Assembly: GCA_002419215.1 (NCBI GenBank)
Contig: DIFQ01000096.1
Location: 1-23,203 of the forward strand
Source of the DNA: Syntrophaceae bacterium UBA5744
GTDB lineage: Bacteria > Desulfobacterota > Syntrophia > Syntrophales > UBA2192
Direction: 5' to 3'
DNA: 23,203 nucleotides
In this document: positions 7,729 to 15,229 of the stretch, piece after piece
Numbering within the stretch: the stretch's first letter is position 1
Layout: the number at the start of each line of letters is the position of its first letter
Program-made: the position numbers and the translations under genes
The notes under the pieces: model-generated
The model's input: only the letters and a program-made list of their open reading frames with translations
Database searches by the model: none
Told to the model about the DNA's origin: nothing

Positions 7729-8451
7729 ATGATGGTTGTCACCCTCGGCAAGATCCCCTACGACGAAGCCCTTCAGCTCCAGGAGCGCTGCCACGCCGCG
7801 CGCCGGGAAGGCCGGATCGGAGATGTGATCCTGCTGCTGGAGCACGACCCCGTCATCACCTTCGGGCGGAGCGCCGAGGCGGAGGACTTGCTCGTACCCG
7901 TCGAGGAACTCGAGCGGCAGGGCATCCCCGTCCGTCACGTCAACCGGGGCGGCAAGATCACCTGCCACTACCCGGGGCAGCTCGTGGGCTATTTCATCGT
8001 CGACCTCGAAGGCTTCGGCATGGACATCCATGCCTTCGTCCGAAGCATCGAGGAGACCCTCATCCGGGTCCTGGCCGATTATGGCGTCGCAGGCGAGAGG
8101 GTCCGCCACAGGACAGGCGTCTGGGTGGGAAACGACAAGGTGGCCGCCCTCGGTATCGAGGTCCGCAACCGGGTGACACTCCACGGATTCTCCTTCAATG
8201 TCCGGGACAATGCGGGCATCTACTCCCTCTTCATCCCCTGCGGTATCGCCGACCGGGGGGTGACGGCCCTGGAGAGACTTGTCCCGGAGGGTCGCACCGT
8301 CGACACCGGCGAGGTCCGCAAGGGCTTCACCCGGCACTGGCCCGAGGTTTCGGGAAAGCCGGTAGCCGCCGTCCTGTCGAGAAAACACTTCGAGTCCGAA
8401 TACCTGCCGCCCTTGCGGCAGGCCAACGATAAGGAGAACGAAGCGAGATGA
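7729..8451 (+). CDS. lipB: Octanoyl-[acyl-carrier-protein]:protein N-octanoyltransferase LipB
   Basis: LipB transfers octanoate from acyl-ACP to the lipoyl-domain lysine, the first step of lipoate synthesis. The conserved block NRGGKITCHYPGQLVGYFI is present with Tyr for the usual Gly before PGQ. The catalytic Lys (DKVAALGIEV) and Cys (FIPCGIADR) are residues 137 and 171 from this start, close to Lys135 and Cys169 of E. coli LipB. That is why I prefer the ATG at 7729 (AAGGCGG 11 bases upstream) over the in-frame ATG at 7687; 7732 is also possible. The product is 240 residues with a longer C-terminal tail than E. coli LipB. The stop overlaps the lipA start as ATGA, indicating translational coupling. 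Confidence 0.93.
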   Translation: MMVVTLGKIPYDEALQLQERCHAARREGRIGDVILLLEHDPVITFGRSAEAEDLLVPVEELERQGIPVRHVNRGGKITCHYPGQLVGYFIVDLEGFGMDIHAFVRSIEETLIRVLADYGVAGERVRHRTGVWVGNDKVAALGIEVRNRVTLHGFSFNVRDNAGIYSLFIPCGIADRGVTALERLVPEGRTVDTGEVRKGFTRHWPEVSGKPVAAVLSRKHFESEYLPPLRQANDKENEAR

Positions 8452-9302
8452 TTCCGGCAAAACCCGATTGGCTCCGAAAAAGGCTCCCCGTTGGGGCCGC
8501 CGTGCAGGCGATGGAGGGAAACCTGGAGCAGAACAGTCTCCACACCATCTGCCAGGAGGCCTGCTGCCCCAACCAGGGCGAGTGCTTCTCCAAGGGGGTG
8601 GCCACATTCCTCATCATGGGGAATGTCTGCACCCGCAACTGCCGGTTCTGCGCCGTCGATTCGGGGAGCCCGTCTGCGCTGGACGCCAACGAGCCCCTGC
8701 GCCTCGCCGAGGAAGTGAAGCGCCTGGGCCTGCGGTTTGTCGTCGTCACCTCCGTGACGCGGGATGATCTTCCCGACGGGGGCGCAGGGCATTTCGCCCG
8801 GGTCATCGAGATGATGCGCCGGGAGTGCCCGGGCGTGGGCATCGAGGTGCTCATCCCCGACTTCCAGGGGTCGCGCCCCGCCCTGAAGGCCGTCGTCGAC
8901 GCCGCGCCGGAGGTCCTGAACCACAACGTCGAGACGGTCCCCAGGCTCTATGCGTCCGTCCGCCCCCAGGCCGCCTACGGCCGCTCCATCGAATTGCTCC
9001 GGGAGGCCAAGGCGATGAACCCCTCGCTCAACACCAAGTCGGGGCTCATGGTCGGGCTCGGGGAGACGCGCGAAGAAGTCCTCGAGGTCATGGTGGACCT
9101 CCGCTCGGCCTCGTGCGACGTGATCACCATCGGGCAGTATCTCAGCCCCTCTGCGTGCCACCATCCCGTCGTGGAATACGTGAATCCGGAAATCTTCGAG
9201 AAATACCGGCTGGATGCCCTTCGCCTGGGATTCCGGGACGCCGCGTCGGGCCCCTTCGTGAGAAGCTCCTACATGGCGGAGAAATACTACCGAAAGACTT
9301 GA
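8448..9302 (+). CDS. lipA: Lipoyl synthase LipA
   Basis: LipA is the radical-SAM enzyme that inserts two sulfurs into protein-bound octanoate. All three signatures are visible in 284 residues. The auxiliary-cluster CX4CX5C motif is Cys35, Cys40 and Cys46 (CQEACCPNQGEC). The radical-SAM CX3CX2C motif is Cys61, Cys65 and Cys68 (CTRNCRFC). The C-terminal RSSY (272-275) provides the serine ligand of the auxiliary cluster. It overlaps lipB by four bases. The client is probably the E2 lipoyl domain encoded at the left edge of this window, although glycine cleavage H protein elsewhere could also be served. Confidence 0.97.
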   Translation: MIPAKPDWLRKRLPVGAAVQAMEGNLEQNSLHTICQEACCPNQGECFSKGVATFLIMGNVCTRNCRFCAVDSGSPSALDANEPLRLAEEVKRLGLRFVVVTSVTRDDLPDGGAGHFARVIEMMRRECPGVGIEVLIPDFQGSRPALKAVVDAAPEVLNHNVETVPRLYASVRPQAAYGRSIELLREAKAMNPSLNTKSGLMVGLGETREEVLEVMVDLRSASCDVITIGQYLSPSACHHPVVEYVNPEIFEKYRLDALRLGFRDAASGPFVRSSYMAEKYYRKT

Positions 9303-9341
9303 GCAGGGGACAGGGTCCAGGAACAAGGTAAAGAAAATAAG

Positions 9342-9371
9342 AAAGAGGCCTCGCTTGTGCGGGGCCTCTTT
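9342..9371. terminator. Bidirectional terminator between lipA and the minus-strand CoA-transferase
   Basis: A 13-bp stem with one G-T pair (9342-9354 with 9359-9371) around TTGT sits between the convergent ends of lipA (9302) and the minus-strand CoA-transferase (9405). On the minus strand it is followed by a T-rich tract (TTATTTTCTTTACC), on the plus strand by TGCGTTT. It should act best for minus-strand transcripts. Confidence 0.8.
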
Positions 9372-9404
9372 GCGTTTACTCCGTTGCCTGTAGACGTCGC
9401 ATTC

Positions 9405-10697
9405 TCATCCCTGGTGCGACAGGGCGTTCTCTTCTTTCTTGAGACGATCCACGGCGGGTTCGTGGTAGAGCACGTCCTCCCCGTAGAGGGCCTTGATTTC
9501 CTCTTTGTTCAGCCCGAGGACATCCGTGAGCACTTCGTCGTTGTGCTGGCCCAGCAGCGGACCGGCCCCCCGGATCCCCGAAGGCGTTTCGGAGAACTTC
9601 AGCGGGCTGCCGTACATCTTCATGGGCCCCAGGAAGGGCTGATCGACGGTGACGATCATCTCGCGGGCCTTGATCTGCGGGTCCACCGTGGCCAGCTCGA
9701 TGATGTCGCGCACGCGCAGGCAGGGCACCTCCGCCTTTTCCAGCAGTCGCTCGGCCTCATCCACCGACGAGAGCGACATTACCCACTCCTCCAGTGCCTC
9801 GTGGATCATGGGGGCGTTGTCCGTCGAGCAGCGCGTCGAGACCGTCGCCGCGCGGGGGTCCGTCTTCAACCAGGCGTATTTCTCGCCCATGAGCTCCACC
9901 AGCGGCATCCAGCGCGCCTCCGTGAGGCAGGCGATGCAGATGAAGCCGTCCTTGCCCTTGTAGATGCCGTAGGGGGCGTAGCCGGGGTGCTTCTGGCCGA
10001 TCTTGGCCGGCTTGATCGGGTTGCCGGCCGCCTCGCTGATCATGAACCACGGCAGCGTGTTCTCGTGCAGCGAGAACAGGCAGTCCATCATGGAGATGTC
10101 GATGTTCTGCCCCACGCCCGTCTTCGTCCTGTGGTGCAGCGCGGCCAGGATGGCCGTGCAGGCGTGCATGGAGGCCGTCGTGTCGCCGATGGAGACGGGG
10201 GCGATGATCGGCGGTTCGCTCTGGCCCGTCCAGCCGCTGGCGCCCTGGGCGATCATGTCGTAGCCCGGCTTGTGGCTGTAGGGCCCCCAGTGGCCGAAGC
10301 AGGAGATCGAGCAGTAGATGATGCTCTTGTTGAGCTTCTTGACGGATTCATAGTCGAGCTTCAGCCGGTCCATGACGCCGGGCGCGAAGTTCTCGATCAG
10401 GACGTCGCATTTCTTGACCAGCTCGTGGATCAGCTTCATCCCCTTGGGGGTCTTCATGTTGATGCAGACGCTTCGCTTTCCCCGGTTCACGGTGATCGTG
10501 TAGGAGCTCTGCGTGACGTCGTTCTTGGTGATGCGCAGGGGCAGCCACCGCTCGTTGGCGCCGGCCTTGTACTGCTCGACCTTGATGACCCTGGCGCCCA
10601 GGTCGGCCAGCGTCTTCGTCGCGTGCGGCCCCGCCAGCACCCAGGTGAAATCCAGCACCTTCAAGCCCGCCAGCGGGCCCTCTTTCAGTTTTTCCAT
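9405..10697 (-). CDS. CaiB/BaiF (family III) CoA-transferase, copy B
   Basis: A 430-residue family III CoA-transferase. It is collinear without gaps to copy A (5475-6770) for at least the first 215 residues and identical at most positions there. Asp172 in SIGDTTASMHA is the expected acyl-anhydride residue; GYDMIAQGASG is at 145-155. The start at 10697 (MEKLKEGPLAG) is chosen because AGGAGG precedes it and it matches the start of copy A; the frame extends upstream to 10802. It lies 94 bases downstream of the MFS transporter stop, with a hairpin in between. The linked transporter suggests that the carrier and transferase handle the same acid. The copies may differ in donor or acceptor, or be induced separately. 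Confidence 0.93.
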   Translation of the reverse strand: MEKLKEGPLAGLKVLDFTWVLAGPHATKTLADLGARVIKVEQYKAGANERWLPLRITKNDVTQSSYTITVNRGKRSVCINMKTPKGMKLIHELVKKCDVLIENFAPGVMDRLKLDYESVKKLNKSIIYCSISCFGHWGPYSHKPGYDMIAQGASGWTGQSEPPIIAPVSIGDTTASMHACTAILAALHHRTKTGVGQNIDISMMDCLFSLHENTLPWFMISEAAGNPIKPAKIGQKHPGYAPYGIYKGKDGFICIACLTEARWMPLVELMGEKYAWLKTDPRAATVSTRCSTDNAPMIHEALEEWVMSLSSVDEAERLLEKAEVPCLRVRDIIELATVDPQIKAREMIVTVDQPFLGPMKMYGSPLKFSETPSGIRGAGPLLGQHNDEVLTDVLGLNKEEIKALYGEDVLYHEPAVDRLKKEENALSHQG

Positions 10698-10734
10698 GGA
10701 AGGAACCTCCTCATTGCTTTTTGATAGGAAAGAA

Positions 10735-10764
10735 GGGGTGGGACAGGCAGAGCCGTCCCACCCC
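10735..10764 (-). terminator. Hairpin with T-rich tail after the MFS transporter gene
   Basis: A perfect 10-bp stem (10735-10744 with 10755-10764) is followed on the minus strand by TTCTTTCC. It lies between the MFS stop and the CoA-transferase start, so it may be a partial terminator that lowers expression of the downstream gene. Confidence 0.65.
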
Positions 10765-10791
10765 GCATAGGTCTTGATCGAATCGTTTCTG

Positions 10792-12099
10792 TTACTGTTC
10801 AAAGGACACGTGGTCGACCTCGGTTTTCTCCTTCAGGAAGAACACGCAGCATGCCCCGACGGCCGCGAGGATCGACCAGAAGATGAACACGTTGGCAAAG
10901 TTGAAGGAGCCATCCTGCAGCGTGACAACCAGGTAGCCTGCGATCATGGGGGAGATGAAGGCCCCGAACTGACCCGCGCCGTTGGCGAGCCCCATGGCGC
11001 GGCCCACGACCTCCTTGGGGTAGCGCATGGCCGGGAAGGCCTGCATGACGCCCCAGGGCAGGTTGATGAAGAAACCGCCCATCATGAGCCAGAACAGGAG
11101 CTGGTTCGTGTCACCCTTGGGGGACTGGCCGATGAAGTAGAGGACGGGGATGCAGCCCAGGAAGCCGATGATGGTGACCATCTTGGGACGGCCCTGGAAG
11201 ACCTTGTCCGCCACCCAGCCGCCCAGGTACATGGCGACGAAGGCGGTGACGTAGGGCATGGAGGCAAAGAATCCCATCGTCTTGAGGTTGAGGCCGTGCA
11301 TCTTGACCAGGAACGTGCTGATCCAGGTCGTCATGCCCCAGTAGATCATGAGCATGATGAACCAGCTGATCGCGTAGAGGTAGAACTGGACGTCCGTCGT
11401 GAAGATCTTCGCGCTGTACTTCTTGCCCGTCACCGCGGAGTCATGGCCGATGGAGGCAACGATCATGTCGTGCTCGTCCTTGGTCATCATGCCCTTCTCG
11501 AGCGACTCGCGGGGGGAATCCTGGATGTACTTCCAGAGCAGGAAGATCCCGATGAGACCCGGGACGGCGAGCACGAAGAACACGGGGCGCCAGGCACCGT
11601 CGAACCAGTCCGCCATCATCCAGGTCACCATGAGGGGCACGATGGCGGGCGCCACGGCCCACGTGGTGGCGAGGGCCGCATTGGCCCGTCCGCGCTCAGC
11701 AGAAGGGAAAAAGTTGGCGATGGCGCGGACGGCGGGCACGTAGTGGTGCCCCTCGCCCAGGGCCAGGCCGAGGCGCAGGAAGATGAACTGCCAGAAGGTC
11801 CGCACGTAGCCGGTGATAAAGGTGACCAGCGTGAAGACCCAGATGGCGATGTTCATGGTCTTCTTGGGGCCCCACTTGTCGGCCAGGAACCCCGACGTGA
11901 ACTGGGCGGCTGCATACCCGAAGAAAAAGATCGATCCGAGCCAGCCGATCTCTACGGCGTTGAGGCCCATGTCCTTCTGAATATAAGGAAGACAGGTGAG
12001 GACGCTGATGCGGTCAAAATAGTTGATCAGGTACAACAACCAGACGATAAAGAGGATTACATACCGGTATCCCCAGGCTTTTTTAGCTGTATCGTTCAT
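10792..12099 (-). CDS. MFS transporter, anion:cation symporter-like
   Basis: A 435-residue major facilitator with about 12 hydrophobic segments. The first helix ends in LINYFDRISVL, like the NYxDR signature of the anion:cation symporter group that carries organic acids. The loop 2-3 motif is GFLADKWGPKKTM. A cytoplasmic loop in the middle (ESLEKGMMTKDEHDM) separates the two six-helix halves. The start at 12099 is set by AAGGAGGG before the ATG; the frame runs open to 12303, but those residues look non-coding and unlike a transporter N-terminus. The downstream CoA-transferase suggests uptake of a carboxylate that is then activated. The specific substrate cannot be read from the sequence. Confidence 0.9.
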   Translation of the reverse strand: MNDTAKKAWGYRYVILFIVWLLYLINYFDRISVLTCLPYIQKDMGLNAVEIGWLGSIFFFGYAAAQFTSGFLADKWGPKKTMNIAIWVFTLVTFITGYVRTFWQFIFLRLGLALGEGHHYVPAVRAIANFFPSAERGRANAALATTWAVAPAIVPLMVTWMMADWFDGAWRPVFFVLAVPGLIGIFLLWKYIQDSPRESLEKGMMTKDEHDMIVASIGHDSAVTGKKYSAKIFTTDVQFYLYAISWFIMLMIYWGMTTWISTFLVKMHGLNLKTMGFFASMPYVTAFVAMYLGGWVADKVFQGRPKMVTIIGFLGCIPVLYFIGQSPKGDTNQLLFWLMMGGFFINLPWGVMQAFPAMRYPKEVVGRAMGLANGAGQFGAFISPMIAGYLVVTLQDGSFNFANVFIFWSILAAVGACCVFFLKEKTEVDHVSFEQ

Positions 12100-12304
12100 T
12101 AACAACCCTCCTTCGCAATGCGATTGACTGACTCGTATTACGTTTTCCTTCCTTCTCCCATCCGCGCCGACTCGATCACTGATGAAGGCAAGTCCCCCTC
12201 CCCTGTTCCTTTCCTGGACGGGTCGGTAATGGTTTATATGAGCAAGGCAAACCGCCGGCCGATGGGACCCCGACTGCGAATTCGACTCACCCCCCCTTTC
12301 CATT

Positions 12305-12324
12305 GAGTGACTGAGCGCTCACTC
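12305..12324. promoter_or_regulatory. TetR-type operator candidate
   Basis: The core TGAGCGCTCA (12312-12321) is a perfect palindrome, and flanking GAGTGA (12305-12310) and TCACTC (12319-12324) are reverse complements of each other. Operators of many TetR-family repressors have this GAGTGA/TGAGCGCTCA look. It lies about 205 bases upstream of the MFS start. No TetR gene is in the window. Confidence 0.5.
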
Positions 12325-12351
12325 TACTTTTTTTCTGAATATCTATTGCTT

Positions 12352-12373
12352 AAAAAAAAAGGGTTTCTAACCC
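12352..12373 (-). terminator. Short hairpin followed by nine T on the minus strand
   Basis: On the minus strand a 5-bp stem (GGGTT/AACCC, loop AGA) is followed directly by nine T residues. It lies about 95 bases beyond the dehydratase stop at 12468 and could be its intrinsic terminator. The stem is short, so strength is uncertain. Confidence 0.5.
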
Positions 12374-12427
12374 CATACTTCCTTACGGAAACGATGTCAA
12401 CTGTTTTCATCGTTTGCAGTGAAGCGA

Positions 12428-12456
12428 GGCTGCCGGCCTCGTCTCGGCCGGCAGCC
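12428..12456 (-). terminator. GC-rich 11-bp hairpin just after the dehydratase gene
   Basis: Arms 12428-12438 and 12446-12456 are exact reverse complements with a 7-base loop. It starts 12 bases beyond the stop of the minus-strand dehydratase gene. No T run follows immediately; it may act together with the weaker T-tailed hairpin at 12352-12373. Confidence 0.55.
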
Positions 12457-12467
12457 CCTGCCCTTCT

Positions 12468-13913
12468 TTACTCTGCGATCTTTGCCAGCTTCTTGGCCAT
12501 TTTCATCTTCTCGGGGAGCTTGCCCAGCCGCTGGTACATGACCCGCTGGCTCTGGGGAGAGCCCGCGCCGTGCATGGATTCCACCAGGGCCGTACCGCCC
12601 GTCATGTTCTCCAGCAGCCGCAGGATCTTCATCCGGGTCTCCGTGGACACGCCGGCCACCCCCTTCATGTACTTCTCCACGTACTTGCCGATCTCGGAGC
12701 TCTGGAGGTCCTTGGCAAAGGGCAGCGTCGCCAGGATGCCCCCGGCCACGTCGTGGGCCAGCCGCGAGATCTCGTAGATGTGCCGCGTGATGTTGTGCTT
12801 CGTGCAGTTGGCCAGCAGCGGATCGGGATAGTAGGCGCCGCTCTTCGTCTTGGAGCCCATGGCCGAGCAGGCCACGGAGCCGGAATAGACCGTCTCGGCC
12901 AGGTGCGTCATCTCGACAAGCTTGTCCTTGACGTGGGAGGCATTGAGCGTCCCCTGGTACTGCGCCGCCAGGGCCGAGGCACCCACGATGATGTCGGCGA
13001 TCCCGCCCTTGCAGCCGCCGTAGTTCTGGCGGTGCAGGGTCGCGAAGCGCTCGACGAGAGTCCCGCAGAAATCCGCCTCGCCGCACATGAAGACCCGCTC
13101 CCAGGGGACGAAGACATCCTCGAAGACGACCAGGGCCTCGCCACCGACCATGCCGAAATCCACGTTGCCCGCGTCGATGCTCGCCTCGACCTTCCGCTCC
13201 TCGTTGGTCTGCCGGCCGAAGATGAGCGTGATGCCGGGAGCGTCGAGCGGGATGGCGGCCACGATGGCATAGGCCTCGTCGCCGGGCCCCATGGCCTGCG
13301 TGGGCAGGATCATGATCTCGTGGCTGTTCACGGCCCCCGTCTGGTGCGCCTTGGCGCCGCTGATGACGACGCCGTCTTTTCTCTTCTCGACGACCCGTGT
13401 GAACAGATCCGGATCGGCCTGCTCGCTGGGGCGCTTGGAGCGGTCGCCCTTGGGGTCCGTCATGCCGCCCACGAGCATGAAGTTCTCTGCCTGGATCTTC
13501 TTCAGGTACTCCTCAAAACGCTTGAAATAGGAGGTCCCGTGCTTTTCGTCGATCTCGTAGGTGGTCATGTACAGGGCGTTGAGGGCGTCGAACCCCACGC
13601 AGCGCTGGTAGCAGCTCGCCGTCTCGTGGGAGATGAGCCGCAGCATCTGCACCTTCTTGATCAGGTCGTCTACGGACTGGTGGATGTGGGTGAACCGGCT
13701 GATCTTCTTGCCCGTCAGGTGGCTCTTGGCCGTCATCAGGTCTTCGTATTCCGGCATCAGGGCCAGCTCGTAGGTCTTTGCCGCCGAGTTGAGGTGCGGG
13801 ACGAAACCGGGGTGGGTGCTGCGGTCGTCCACCGGCTGGCCGTTGTAGTAGATCTTCACCTTCTGGTCCTTCAGGCTTTTCACATAATCTTCTTTTGTTT
13901 CGATCCGTTTCAT
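12468..13913 (-). CDS. abfD: 4-hydroxybutyryl-CoA dehydratase / vinylacetyl-CoA isomerase-like protein, complete active site
   Basis: A 481-residue member of the HpaB-like flavoprotein superfamily, of the type that uses FAD plus a [4Fe-4S] cluster to dehydrate 4-hydroxybutyryl-CoA to crotonyl-CoA. The cluster ligands of Clostridium aminobutyricum AbfD (Cys99, Cys103, His292, Cys299) match Cys101, Cys105 (CYQRC), His293 and Cys300 (HRQNYGGC). Active-site Thr190, Glu257, Tyr296, Lys300, Glu455 and Ala460 match Thr191, Glu258, Tyr297, Lys301, Glu444 and Ala449 (ESMHGAG). GAGGTGAG precedes the ATG, which overlaps the stop of the small CGGCxC gene by four bases. The real substrate could be another 4- or 5-hydroxyacyl-CoA. 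Assignment of the family and cofactors is strong; substrate is inferred. Confidence 0.88.
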   Translation of the reverse strand: MKRIETKEDYVKSLKDQKVKIYYNGQPVDDRSTHPGFVPHLNSAAKTYELALMPEYEDLMTAKSHLTGKKISRFTHIHQSVDDLIKKVQMLRLISHETASCYQRCVGFDALNALYMTTYEIDEKHGTSYFKRFEEYLKKIQAENFMLVGGMTDPKGDRSKRPSEQADPDLFTRVVEKRKDGVVISGAKAHQTGAVNSHEIMILPTQAMGPGDEAYAIVAAIPLDAPGITLIFGRQTNEERKVEASIDAGNVDFGMVGGEALVVFEDVFVPWERVFMCGEADFCGTLVERFATLHRQNYGGCKGGIADIIVGASALAAQYQGTLNASHVKDKLVEMTHLAETVYSGSVACSAMGSKTKSGAYYPDPLLANCTKHNITRHIYEISRLAHDVAGGILATLPFAKDLQSSEIGKYVEKYMKGVAGVSTETRMKILRLLENMTGGTALVESMHGAGSPQSQRVMYQRLGKLPEKMKMAKKLAKIAE

Positions 13914-14188
13914 TTCTCACCTCTTTCAAGGAGTTGTTGGATTATTTCTTCGGGGGCGAACCGATCATCGACGACCGATACGATGCGCCAGGGGTGGCCG
14001 GGCTCCAGGTTTTCCTCCGGGCAGGCAACGTGGCACCCGTGAATCATCAGGATTGTGTCGAATCCCCCGTCGTCCATGGACACCCATTCAATATGGCCTT
14101 CCGCCGCCTTCTTGAGCTTCTTCGCGTACTCCAGCCGGTCATAGGTGCAATCACATCCCCCGCAATATTTCAAGGCCACCCGTTTCAC
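13910..14188 (-). CDS. Small cysteine-rich CGGCxC protein
   Basis: A short protein (92 residues from this start) of no family I can name. It begins MKRVALKYCGGCDCTYDR and has a second cysteine pair in HGCHVACPEE, about 50 residues later. The CGGCxC...GCHxxCP arrangement suggests metal or Fe-S binding. The GTG at 14188 is chosen because AGGTAAGGG lies just upstream and the conserved-looking part starts there; an earlier GTG at 14233 is possible. Its stop overlaps the start of the dehydratase gene as ATGA, so the two are translationally coupled. A role in cluster delivery or electron supply to the dehydratase is a guess from this coupling only. Confidence 0.8.
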   Translation of the reverse strand: MKRVALKYCGGCDCTYDRLEYAKKLKKAAEGHIEWVSMDDGGFDTILMIHGCHVACPEENLEPGHPWRIVSVVDDRFAPEEIIQQLLERGEK

Positions 14189-14251
14189 GGCTACCCTTAC
14201 CTGACCCGACGATTTCCCCGCGCTGCGAGGCACCCATCAATGATTATGAAG

Positions 14252-14345
14252 TCAGGAAGTTATGAAGAGCGGAAGATCGGAGTGGATGAAGGATTCTTTT
14301 CTTATCCTGTCCGCTCTTCCTCACTTCTGCTCTTCCGATCTTCAC
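14252..14345. repeat. Degenerate GAAG/CTTC-rich inverted repeat region
   Basis: The gap 14189-14406 between the CGGCxC gene and the SDR gene holds a purine-rich left side and a pyrimidine-rich right side. GAAGAGCGGA (left) recurs as TCCGCTCTTC (right), and GAAGATCGGA recurs as TCCGATCTTC. They can fold into a long imperfect hairpin. The right side contains GCTCTTCCGATCT, a 13-mer identical to the end of a common Illumina adapter, so an assembly artefact must be considered. No gene is apparent here. Confidence 0.6.
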
Positions 14346-14406
14346 AGCCTTGAAGCCTGAAGACGGACGCAAGGCGATGGGGACGCTCCCCCGCGCCGCC
14401 GGCCTG

Positions 14407-15186
14407 TCATACGATCGTGTGCCCCCCGTCGATGTAGAGCTCGATCCCTGTCAGGAATGGCGGGCACGTGGCCAGGTACAGGGCCGTCGACTTCAACTCG
14501 TCGAGGCTCCCCACCCGGTTCAGGGGGATCATCTTCTTGACGAGGCCCTTGCCGGCCTCGGACTCGAAGAAGTCCCGATTGAACTCCGTCAGGATGTAGC
14601 CCGGGCAGAGCGCGTTCACCTGGATGTTGTCCCGCATGAGCTCCAGGGCCATCACCCGGGTGAGCTGGATCACGGCCGCCTTGCTCGCGCAGTAGCCCAC
14701 CATGTTGCGGGCCGCGATCTTCCCGAGGATGGAGGAGATATTGATGATCTTGCCGCTCTTCTGCTTGACCATGACCTGGGCAACCGCTCTCGAAGCCAGG
14801 AAGGTCCCTCTGAAATCCACGTTCATGACGCCGTCCAGGTCCTCGTCGGTCATCTTCAGAACCGGCTTTTCGCTGCCCGGGATCCCTGCGCTGTTGACCA
14901 GGATGTCGATCCTTCCGAATTCGGAAACGACCTCCTGAACCACCGCATCCACCTTCTTGGAGTCGTTGACATCCATGGCCATGCCAATCGCCCGGACACC
15001 ATATTTTCCCGAAATCTCCTTTGCCGCCTCCTGGCATCCGAGCAGGTTCCGGGCGACAAGGGCCACACTGGCGCCGGCCTCGGCGTAGGTCTCCGCCATG
15101 GCCCGGCCGATCCCCTTGTAGCCGCCCGTGACGAGGACCGTCTTGCCCTTCAGAGAAAAAAGTTTTTCCAAGAGCTCTTTAGCCAT
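14407..15186 (-). CDS. Short-chain dehydrogenase/reductase (SDR)
   Basis: A 259-residue classical SDR, an NAD(P)-dependent alcohol dehydrogenase or ketoreductase. The nucleotide motif TGGYKGIG is at 20-27, NSAG (usual NNAG) at 98-101, the catalytic Ser152, Tyr165 and Lys169 (YCASK), and PGYILTEF follows as in the family. Length is standard. The gap to the upstream dehydratase-like gene is 43 bases, with a modest AAAGGGA before the ATG. In this operon it may oxidise or reduce a hydroxyacyl substrate before or after the dehydratases, but the substrate cannot be told from the motifs. Family certainty is high. Confidence 0.93.
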   Translation of the reverse strand: MAKELLEKLFSLKGKTVLVTGGYKGIGRAMAETYAEAGASVALVARNLLGCQEAAKEISGKYGVRAIGMAMDVNDSKKVDAVVQEVVSEFGRIDILVNSAGIPGSEKPVLKMTDEDLDGVMNVDFRGTFLASRAVAQVMVKQKSGKIINISSILGKIAARNMVGYCASKAAVIQLTRVMALELMRDNIQVNALCPGYILTEFNRDFFESEAGKGLVKKMIPLNRVGSLDELKSTALYLATCPPFLTGIELYIDGGHTIV

Positions 15187-15229
15187 ATTCGTTCCCTTTC
15201 CGATCGTTGAGCGGGGCAGCTGTCCCGCT

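Larger units (their letters stand above)
12100..12467. other. 368-base gene-free region upstream of the MFS transporter
   Basis: This gap separates the dehydratase gene end (12468) from the MFS start (12099), both on the minus strand. It contains a TetR-type palindrome (12305-12324), homopolymer stretches (T at 12328-12334, A at 12352-12360), and two hairpins (12361-12373 and 12428-12456). I see no convincing small gene. It most likely carries the terminator of the dehydratase operon and the promoter of the MFS operon. Confidence 0.6.

Noticed and set aside
12246..12261. Possible minus-strand sigma-54 promoter for the MFS gene (CGGCCGGCGGTTTGCC)
   Set aside because: GG and GC spacing is right, but the conserved CAC is missing, the sequence is simply GC-rich, and no TGTC(C/G)CA activator sites lie upstream.
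12100..12303. N-terminal extension of the MFS transporter
   Set aside because: The added 68 residues are polar and low in family likeness, while ATG 12099 has a strong Shine-Dalgarno and places the first helix normally.
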